From: Burkholderiaceae bacterium
GTDB lineage: Bacteria; Pseudomonadota; Gammaproteobacteria; Burkholderiales; Burkholderiaceae_C
Length of the DNA: 7,075 bases
Assembly: GCA_023262365.1 (NCBI GenBank)
Contig: JALRBF010000104.1
Span: 1-7,075 of the forward strand
Direction: 5' to 3'
The position numbers and the translations under genes were made by a program. This document shows positions 1 through 4,999 of the stretch, piece after piece; position 1 is the stretch's first letter; each line of letters begins with the position of its first letter. The notes under the pieces are model-generated. The model saw nothing but the letters and a program-made list of their open reading frames with translations, had not been told where the DNA came from and did no database searches.

Positions 1-623
1 GACCCGAAGACATTGAAGACCTTTGCGCGTTTTACGCCGAGCACCACGCCCCCAGCGGGCAAGGGCCCATCCGCATCGCGGCCGACTTGCTGATGGCCTT
101 TGAGGCCTACCCGTGGCCGGGCAACGTGCGCGAACTGGCCAACCTCATCGACCGCTTCAGCGCGTTGGTGCCCGGACGCGAGGTCACGCTGGGCATGCTG
201 CCCACCTCGCTGCTGCCCAAAGGGTTGGCGGCTTTGCGCGAGTCCATGTTTGGCGACACCGGCCCGCGCTCGCTGCTGCATATGCTCGCCCCCGAGCCCC
301 CGGCGCCCGCACCTCAAGAGCCCACGCCCACCCAGCCAGCGCCTGCGCTGGACGACCAAACTCCGACCCAAGCCCAGGCAACCGGCGACGACGCCAACCC
401 GCTCGAGGCCCTGCTCGGCCTGGCCCAAGGCCAGCCACTGGCGGAGTTGCCGGCCGGTGGGCTGCACCTCAAAGAGACGCTGGCCGACATCGAAAAAAGC
501 TTCATCAGCCAAGCCTTGGTCATGGCCAAGGGCAACGTCTCGCGCACCGCGCGCCTACTCAGTATTCAGCGCACCACCCTGATTGAAAAAATCAACAAAT
601 ACGAGTTGCGTGCCAGCGACTAA
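1..623 (+). CDS. flrA: Sigma-54-dependent flagellar regulator, FlrA/FleQ type (C-terminal part)
   Basis: The 5' end lies outside the window; the reading frame enters at base 3 and gives 206 residues to a TAA stop. Near the start is WPGNVREL (residues 38-45), the conserved end of the AAA+ domain of sigma-54 activators. After a Pro/Gln/Ala-rich stretch (about residues 97-130) comes a Fis-type helix-turn-helix (about 155-206). The pattern LHLKETLADIE, then QAL, GNVSRTARLL and RTTLIEKINKY closely follows the DNA-binding end of FlrA/FleQ. In polar flagellates these proteins sit at the top of the flagellar gene hierarchy and activate sigma-54 promoters. The neighbouring stator genes and flhB fit this role. 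The N-terminal receiver-like domain cannot be seen, so an NtrC-type regulator of another process is not formally excluded. The linker before the HTH looks longer than I would expect for the family. The stop overlaps the convergent lipoprotein gene, and no terminator is visible. Confidence 0.85.
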   Translation, partial: PEDIEDLCAFYAEHHAPSGQGPIRIAADLLMAFEAYPWPGNVRELANLIDRFSALVPGREVTLGMLPTSLLPKGLAALRESMFGDTGPRSLLHMLAPEPPAPAPQEPTPTQPAPALDDQTPTQAQATGDDANPLEALLGLAQGQPLAELPAGGLHLKETLADIEKSFISQALVMAKGNVSRTARLLSIQRTTLIEKINKYELRASD

Positions 624-1162
624 TTAAGTACCAAGAAAAACGGGCCGGGTTCTTCGCGGTGCTGGCGACAGTGTTGGTTGCCGTTGTAGGTGTAGGTCAC
701 GCACCCCAACGGAAAGTTCTTTTTCGCGTCGTTGCTTGCCCAGTAGTTGGCAATCAACACGTCCGGAAACACATTGCGATTAAGGTAGGGGTTTTCGCAC
801 TTGGGGGCCGCCAAGGTGTCCATCTCGGCCAACGTAGGCAAACGCCAGCGACGGCCGGAGGCATCAGAAAACTCCTCGACGTAAGCCAGCGCCTCATCCA
901 GCGACACCTCGAGCGCCTGACCACGACACACGCCCCCCACGTAGCGCTGCCCAGCGCTGCAACGGAACCAACGCGTCCCTGTGATGCGGTTTTGCGCCAC
1001 GCCGTCGTCTGAGACCACAAAATCACCCGTGGCCCCCGCTTGCGTCGCATCGGCGCAGGCGGTTGACTCCACGTACCGGTCGCAAGCGGCTAAGGCCCAA
1101 GCCACGCCAAGCGCACAGGCCAAAGCCAGTGAGCGGGAGCGAGGCAAGAGCAATCGGTGCAC
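620..1162 (-). CDS. Small DUF1566/Lcl-C-domain lipoprotein, possible motor accessory
   Basis: This encodes 180 residues from a GTG start. A signal peptide with Arg at 3, 8 and 10 and a hydrophobic core ends in a lipobox, L24-A-A-C27, so the mature protein should be lipid-anchored. Residue +2 is Asp (D28), which under the E. coli Lol rule favours retention in the inner membrane. The rest matches the DUF1566/Lcl C-terminal pattern: TRWFRCSAGQRYVGGVCRG (residues 63-81), WRLPTLAEMDTL (106-117), NVFPD (130-134) and YWASND (140-145). Mature-chain cysteines at 36, 68, 79, 122, 154 and 165 could form three disulfides in the periplasm. The domain's biochemical role is not established. A sigma-28-like promoter lies immediately upstream and would leave a leader of only a few bases; no Shine-Dalgarno sequence is visible. 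TTG codons 4 and 6 are alternative starts that keep a usable signal peptide. The gene is divergent from the stator operon, so a link to motility is inferred from context only. Confidence 0.8.
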   Translation of the reverse strand: MHRLLLPRSRSLALACALGVAWALAACDRYVESTACADATQAGATGDFVVSDDGVAQNRITGTRWFRCSAGQRYVGGVCRGQALEVSLDEALAYVEEFSDASGRRWRLPTLAEMDTLAAPKCENPYLNRNVFPDVLIANYWASNDAKKNFPLGCVTYTYNGNQHCRQHREEPGPFFLVLN

Positions 1163-1172
1163 GGTAAATAGG

Positions 1173-1199
1173 GAGTCGGTTCTAACCGTGCCGACTTTA
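1173..1199 (-). promoter_or_regulatory. Sigma-28 (FliA) promoter, candidate, for the lipoprotein gene
   Basis: Read on the minus strand, TAAAGTCG (1199-1192) is followed by an 11-nt spacer and ACCGACTC (1180-1173). The E. coli FliA consensus is TAAAGTTT-N11-GCCGATAA, so the -35 box matches 6 of 8 positions and the CCGA core of the -10 box is kept at the exact spacing. Transcription would begin about 4-7 bases before the GTG at 1162, giving a nearly leaderless mRNA. An inverted repeat, CGGTT (1177-1181) and AACCG (1184-1188), straddles the -10/spacer junction. The match is weaker than the one facing pomA. Confidence 0.6.
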
Positions 1200-1231
1200 C
1201 CGGAAGCCCGCGCTGCGGCACAACCCTTGAA

Positions 1232-1258
1232 TAAAGAACCCCGCGCTGGGGCCGATTC
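1232..1258 (+). promoter_or_regulatory. Sigma-28 (FliA) promoter for pomAB
   Basis: TAAAGAAC (1232-1239), an 11-nt GC-rich spacer and GCCGATTC (1251-1258) match the FliA consensus TAAAGTTT-N11-GCCGATAA at 5 of 8 positions in the -35 box and at all of GCCGAT in the -10 box, with ideal spacing. Transcription would start near 1263-1267, leaving a leader of roughly 95 bases before the pomA ATG. This places the stator in the late class of flagellar genes, as is usual for motor genes. CCCC (1239-1242) and GGGG (1248-1251) face each other across the spacer. Confidence 0.85.
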
Positions 1259-1262
1259 CTAC

Positions 1263-1318
1263 AACAGGCAGGCTTGTACTACCATTTAATTGGTCACCGG
1301 CCGGGCCAGCCCCCTGTT
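1263..1318 (+). promoter_or_regulatory. Possible structured leader of pomA mRNA
   Basis: In the predicted 5' leader, AACAGG (1263-1268) is complementary to CCTGTT (1313-1318). Between them lies an AT-rich imperfect palindrome, ACCATTTAATTGGT (1281-1294, one mismatched pair), and a GC-rich CCGGCCGG palindrome. These could form a branched leader RNA or a DNA operator. I recognise no riboswitch or known binding site, and short complementarities like these can arise by chance. Confidence 0.25.
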
Positions 1319-1360
1319 GATGGCGTCGTTTCTGCCCCATAAGCAACCTGAGCACACACC

Positions 1361-2119
1361 ATGGATATTGCAACCCTAATTGGTTTTTTGGCAACGTTCG
1401 GTCTCATCGTCATGGCCATGGGCGACCCCATGGTGTTCCTTGACATGCCCTCGGTGTACATCGTGGTCTTGGGCACCCTCACTGCAGTGTTGGCGCGCTC
1501 GTCGATTCCCGAATTTGTTGGCGGCTTCACCGGTTCGCTCAAAGCCTTGCTGCACAAAGAAGACAAACCCGAAGACCTAATTGAACAGCTCGTCAACCTA
1601 GGCACCATCGCCCGCAAGGACGGCATGATTGCGCTTGAGGGCCAGGACATCGCCAATCCGTTTTTGGCTAAAGGCATACGCATGTTGGTGGACGGCACCG
1701 ACCCCGGCATCATCAAAAGCGCCATGGAGCGTGAGATGGCGATGGACAAGGGGCGACGCAAAAACACCATGGATTTCGTCGCCTCAGCTCAAGAAATTGC
1801 ACCAGCGATGGGCATGATTGGCACCCTGGTGGGCTTGGTGATCATGCTGGGCAACATGAGCGACCCCAAGTCGATCGGCCCAGCCATGGCGATTGCGCTG
1901 CTCACCACCATGTACGGCGCCATTATTGCCAACGTGATTTGTATTCCGATTAACCAAAAACTTGCCAAGATCGACCTCATCACCAACCTCAACAACGAAC
2001 TCATCCTTGAGGGCGTGATGTTCATCCAGTCTGGGGGCAATCCGCGCATGCTCACCGACTTGTTGCTGTCTTTTGTCGACCCCAAAGCCCGCGGCAAACT
2101 CGAAGGCGCGGCCGGCTAA
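1361..2119 (+). CDS. pomA: Flagellar stator subunit PomA (MotA/PomA family, sodium type)
   Basis: This 252-residue protein is normal length for PomA. PomA and PomB form the ion channel of the flagellar stator in the inner membrane, and the PomA cytoplasmic loop pushes on FliG. The N-terminus MDIATLIGF is PomA-like. The cytoplasmic loop has ARKDGMIALE with R85, K86 and E93, matching the charged residues known to contact the rotor in Vibrio PomA (R88, K89, E96). The last two membrane helices contain APAMGMIGTLVGL (P148, T155) and DPKSIGPAMAIALLTTMYGAI (D169-I188), with the prolines and channel threonines typical of PomA (T158, T186 in Vibrio). Helices lie at about 1-20, 30-46, 148-165 and 176-198. 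It is first in a two-gene operon, 22 bases before pomB, behind a sigma-28 promoter. The site ahead of the ATG is a weak Shine-Dalgarno. Sodium use is inferred from family resemblance; it would be annotated motA by broader schemes. Confidence 0.93.
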   Translation: MDIATLIGFLATFGLIVMAMGDPMVFLDMPSVYIVVLGTLTAVLARSSIPEFVGGFTGSLKALLHKEDKPEDLIEQLVNLGTIARKDGMIALEGQDIANPFLAKGIRMLVDGTDPGIIKSAMEREMAMDKGRRKNTMDFVASAQEIAPAMGMIGTLVGLVIMLGNMSDPKSIGPAMAIALLTTMYGAIIANVICIPINQKLAKIDLITNLNNELILEGVMFIQSGGNPRMLTDLLLSFVDPKARGKLEGAAG

Positions 2120-2141
2120 GCCGCCCCAATAAGGCAACCCC

Positions 2142-3554
2142 ATGGCGACCGAACCGCAAGAAACCGACCTGCAAGAGCAAGACACCACCGACGTACCCGC
2201 CGGTGACGAGGCAGCGGCACCGCCGCCCGAAGCCCCCCCGCCAGAGGAGGCTGGCGGCGGCGGGAGCTCTGAGCCCGAGTGCCCGGCGTGCGAAGAGTGC
2301 GAAGAATGCAAAGCCGGCGCACCCGCGTGGATGGCCACCTTTGCTGACATGGCCACGTTGCTCATGGCCTTCTTTGTGTTGATTTTGTCGTTTGCCGAAA
2401 TGAACGTGCCCAAGTTCAAGCAAATCAACGGCTCGCTCAAAAACTCGTTTGGCGTGCAACGCCTGATTCCGGTGGTGGAATCGCCCAAAGCACAAAGCAT
2501 CGTGGCGCGGCACTTTTCACCCTCGGTGGCGCAGCCAACCCCTGTTAACACCATACGCCAGCAAACCACCGACGACCGCAAGGAAGAAGTCGAAGTCAAA
2601 ACCGACGTGGGCCCGGGCAACGACGGGCCACAAAAAGCCGCCGAGGAGGTGCGCAAAGCCCTAGCCAACGAGGTGGCATCGGGGCAAGTTGAGGTCACAG
2701 CAGAAAACGGCAAGGTGGTGGTGCGCGTCAACGCCCAACCCAGCGGCGGCGGCCAAGGGGCAACCGGGCTCTCACAAGGCGGCAGCAGCCGCGACGGCGC
2801 CAACAAAGGCGCCGAGGGCAGCGTGGCCTCCAACCCTGGCGGTGCGGGTCAAACCGGACGCCAAGCCGCCGGGGCCGCCACCAGTGGTCAAGCCCAAGCC
2901 GCTGCTGCCCAGCAGGGCAAACAAAGCGCTGGCCAGGGTACACAGGGCCAGCAGCAAGCTGGCGTCGTCTCGCAAGCCACCATCGACTTGTACGCCAAAA
3001 TCGCCGAGGCGCAAACCAAGGTCGATGCCCCCGTGCAAGTTCAGGCCGCCAACCAAGGCGGTGCCAGTGGCGGCGCCACCGGTGCGGCCAACAAAGCGCA
3101 AACCGACTTGGAATACCAGCGCATTCGCAAAGACCTGACCAAAGAAATTGAAGCGGGCAAGGCCGAAGTAGAGCGCGATGGCGCGCGCATCATCATTCGA
3201 CTCACCGAGCAAGGCTCGTTTCGCTCGGGTTCGGCCGATTTGCAACCTGGCTTCTCCGAACTGCTCACCAAAGTCGGCAACAGCGTAGCCAAGACCAGTG
3301 GCCGGTTGTTTATTGAAGGCCACACCGACAACGTGCCTGTGGTGTTTAACGAGCGCTTCCGTTCCAACTGGGATCTGTCGGGCGCCCGTGCCGGCTCGGT
3401 GGCCGACTTCATGAGCGCCCGAACCGGCATCGCCCCCGGACGCATGAGCGTCAGCGGCTACGCCGATACCCGGCCCATTGACAGCAACGACTCGGCGACC
3501 GGACGCGCCCGCAACCGACGCATTGAGGTGATTGTGGACGGCGCCGAAGGCTAG
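2142..3554 (+). CDS. pomB: Flagellar stator subunit PomB (MotB/PomB family) with long linker
   Basis: At 470 residues this is much longer than Vibrio PomB (a little over 300). It starts with an acidic Pro/Ala-rich cytoplasmic tail, then four cysteines (47, 50, 53, 56), then WMATFADMATLLMAFFVL. D69 is the ion-binding aspartate, and the following LLMAFFVLILSFAEM closely resembles PomB rather than proton-type MotB. A plug-like segment follows (about 88-110), then a very long Gly/Gln/Ala-rich linker (about 197-320). The C-terminus is an OmpA-like peptidoglycan-binding domain: IEGHTDNVPV (391-400), SNWDLSGARAGSVADFM (408-424) and GYADTRPIDSNDS with RARNRRIEV (439-463). Residues 170-196 look like a second copy of residues 328-354, the helix-strand that begins the periplasmic domain. 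It anchors the stator to the cell wall and conducts ions with PomA. The ATG is preceded by AAGG about 9 bases away. A terminator follows directly. Confidence 0.93.
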   Translation: MATEPQETDLQEQDTTDVPAGDEAAAPPPEAPPPEEAGGGGSSEPECPACEECEECKAGAPAWMATFADMATLLMAFFVLILSFAEMNVPKFKQINGSLKNSFGVQRLIPVVESPKAQSIVARHFSPSVAQPTPVNTIRQQTTDDRKEEVEVKTDVGPGNDGPQKAAEEVRKALANEVASGQVEVTAENGKVVVRVNAQPSGGGQGATGLSQGGSSRDGANKGAEGSVASNPGGAGQTGRQAAGAATSGQAQAAAAQQGKQSAGQGTQGQQQAGVVSQATIDLYAKIAEAQTKVDAPVQVQAANQGGASGGATGAANKAQTDLEYQRIRKDLTKEIEAGKAEVERDGARIIIRLTEQGSFRSGSADLQPGFSELLTKVGNSVAKTSGRLFIEGHTDNVPVVFNERFRSNWDLSGARAGSVADFMSARTGIAPGRMSVSGYADTRPIDSNDSATGRARNRRIEVIVDGAEG

Positions 3555-3570
3555 CCAACCGTAAGCCGTA

Positions 3571-3601
3571 AAAAAAGCCGGGCACGCCGCCCGGCTTTTT
3601 T
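3571..3601. terminator. Bidirectional intrinsic terminator
   Basis: A perfect 13-bp stem pairs AAAAAAGCCGGGC (3571-3583) with GCCCGGCTTTTTT (3589-3601), with a 5-base loop. The A-tract on one side and T-tract on the other make it a working design in both directions. It sits between the convergent stops of pomB (3554) and the leftward coiled-coil gene (3620), so it probably ends both operons. Confidence 0.93.
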
Positions 3602-3619
3602 GTGTCGGCCGTCACTCAG

Positions 3620-4609
3620 CTACTGCGTGCGAGCGGCGCTCTCGTCGGTTGATTTAACCGCCTCTTTGCGCCGTGGGAACTGCACCGTGGTTGGCGCTGT
3701 GGGTTGGCTTTGGCGCTGCTGCGCCTCAGCCGCGCGCTGCTGAGCTTGCAGCGCCTCCAAGTAGCGCTCGCGCTGCAACGTCACCAAGGCGTTGACGTCT
3801 TTTTTCAAATCATTGACATCACCCACCGTGCCCTTGAGCGACTTGACCTCAGCGCCCAACGACGCCACCGCTTTGGCTTGTGCGCCCATTTGGCCTTGCA
3901 AGGCCTTGACCTCTTTGGCCAGCACGGCGCTGGTTTCGCCCACCGATTTGGCGGTTTGTAGCGGCACCTCTTTAACCAACGACTCCGACGTTTTCGCCGC
4001 GGCCGCCAGGGTGGCCTCCAAGCCGGCTTGCTTGGCGTTGAGATTGTCCAAGCCGCGGGCCAGTTCGCCCACCGTGCGGTTCATGATGTCGATGCCCTCT
4101 AGGCCCACGTTCATGTCCACAATGCGCTTGCCCACGGCCAACACCATGGCGTCGGCCTGCGCCACACGCGCCTGCAACGAGGCGGTAAACACCGCAAACA
4201 AGCCCCCACCAAACACCAGCAGAGTGCCGGTTACACCCAAAATCACCCGGGACTGCAAGGTGTTGCGTCGGGTTAGGGTTTCGAGCTGGCGCGTCACGAC
4301 TTTGAGGTCGGCACTCAACTCGGTCGCACTGGCAGCCGCTCGGGTGGCCACCTCGGCTGACTCCAACACCACCGAGCTGAGCGCCTCCAGGCGCCTCTGC
4401 GCTTCGTCGTTGGCCGCCTTGGCAACGGGAGGAGGCTCTTGCACCGAAGCCTCCACCACCCTCATCACGGGCGCTGCTGCTGGCTCAGCCGCCGCTTCAG
4501 ACGGCACCACCTCGCTGGGGTCAACCGTTGGCGGTTCAGGCGCTGGGGTAAAACCCGCCTCGGGCGCCGCGTTATCGGTCGGTGTATCGGATGGCTTGTC
4601 GTCACTCAT
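3620..4609 (-). CDS. Single-pass membrane protein with periplasmic coiled coil, unknown function
   Basis: I do not recognise a family for this 329-residue protein. It has an acidic Pro/Ala/Glu-rich N-terminal tail (1-60), a helical stretch up to the membrane (about 65-118), and a membrane helix at about 121-145 (VILGVTGTLLVFGGGLFAVF). A long Ala/Lys/Glu/Leu-rich segment follows (about 146-300) whose heptad-like spacing suggests a coiled coil. The tail is Gln-rich and ends in charged residues. With no signal peptide before the acidic tail, the N-terminus should be cytoplasmic and the coiled coil periplasmic. The ATG has a strong Shine-Dalgarno, AAGGAG, 6 bases upstream. It is the last gene of the flhB run, 23 bases after the 117-residue gene, and ends at the bidirectional terminator. 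A role in anchoring or organising the flagellar pole is inference from position; it could equally belong to general envelope biology. Confidence 0.8.
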   Translation of the reverse strand: MSDDKPSDTPTDNAAPEAGFTPAPEPPTVDPSEVVPSEAAAEPAAAPVMRVVEASVQEPPPVAKAANDEAQRRLEALSSVVLESAEVATRAAASATELSADLKVVTRQLETLTRRNTLQSRVILGVTGTLLVFGGGLFAVFTASLQARVAQADAMVLAVGKRIVDMNVGLEGIDIMNRTVGELARGLDNLNAKQAGLEATLAAAAKTSESLVKEVPLQTAKSVGETSAVLAKEVKALQGQMGAQAKAVASLGAEVKSLKGTVGDVNDLKKDVNALVTLQRERYLEALQAQQRAAEAQQRQSQPTAPTTVQFPRRKEAVKSTDESAARTQ

Positions 4610-4615
4610 GCTGCT

Positions 4616-4621
4616 CTCCTT
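4616..4621 (-). promoter_or_regulatory. Strong Shine-Dalgarno of the coiled-coil membrane protein gene
   Basis: AAGGAG on the minus strand, 6 bases before the ATG at 4609, fixes the start of that gene. It is the clearest ribosome binding site in the window. Confidence 0.8.
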
Positions 4622-4632
4622 GACCCCCTGGG

Positions 4633-4986
4633 TTAGCGGGTGGGGTTCTTCTCTACGCGTTCAAGCCTAAGCTTGACCCGCTGGTTTTCCTCGTGCAAGC
4701 GCCTCAAGCGCTCGCCCAGTGAGTTCTCAGGGGCGTGTTCCAGCACCATTTCTTCGGGCGCCAGGGCAGCCCGCACCTGGGCCGGCGGGCGCACTGGCAC
4801 CAACGGCCGGCGCGGCTTAACGGCGCCCACGCCCTTATGGTGCGCCTTGGCCGCATTACCCTTGGGCATTTGGCGCGCAGCGCCTCCACCCGAGGGCTTG
4901 GGCGCGGCTGCGCCACCGCCGGTGCTGTCTGTGCTGACGCGGTGTGGTGCACCACTGCCAATAATCTCGCCTTCGGCTGTTGCCAT
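4633..4986 (-). CDS. Small basic protein with C-terminal coiled coil, unknown function
   Basis: This encodes 117 residues from the ATG at 4986. I chose that start over an in-frame one further upstream because GAGGGA sits 7 bases before it and it begins 11 bases after the preceding stop, whereas the longer form would overlap the SPOR gene. Residues 1-45 are Gly/Ala/Ser-rich. Residues 46-70 are basic and Pro-rich (AHHKGVGAVKPRRPLVPVRPP). Residues 71-113 are helical, and from about 89 they are dense in Leu, Glu and Arg (LGERLRRLHEENQRVKLRLERV), consistent with a short coiled coil. There is no signal peptide or membrane helix, so it should be cytoplasmic. It lies between two single-pass membrane proteins in the same operon and could bridge their cytoplasmic parts through the coil, which is inference. 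I know of no homologous family. Confidence 0.7.
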   Translation of the reverse strand: MATAEGEIIGSGAPHRVSTDSTGGGAAAPKPSGGGAARQMPKGNAAKAHHKGVGAVKPRRPLVPVRPPAQVRAALAPEEMVLEHAPENSLGERLRRLHEENQRVKLRLERVEKNPTR

Positions 4987-4993
4987 GGCTGGT

Positions 4994-4999
4994 TCCCTC
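4994..4999 (-). promoter_or_regulatory. Shine-Dalgarno overlapping the SPOR-gene stop
   Basis: GAGGGA on the minus strand shares two bases with the TGA stop (5000-4998) of the SPOR-domain gene and lies 7 bases before the ATG at 4986. It supports the shorter start of the 117-residue protein and suggests translational coupling. Confidence 0.6.

Noticed and set aside
1812..1836. TTGGCAC followed by a GC-rich element in pomA, reminiscent of a sigma-54 promoter
   Set aside because: GG to GC spacing is not the required 10 bases and it encodes the invariant GMIGTLVGL motif.
1784..2833. 349-codon minus-strand open frame opposite pomA and pomB
   Set aside because: The plus-strand stator genes are unmistakable; the opposite frame has no motif or start signal.
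3792..4670. 292-codon plus-strand open frame opposite the coiled-coil gene
   Set aside because: It is Ser/Ala/Thr-rich antisense sequence. The minus frame has a strong Shine-Dalgarno, a clear membrane helix and a terminator, and the plus frame would also run across two gene ends.
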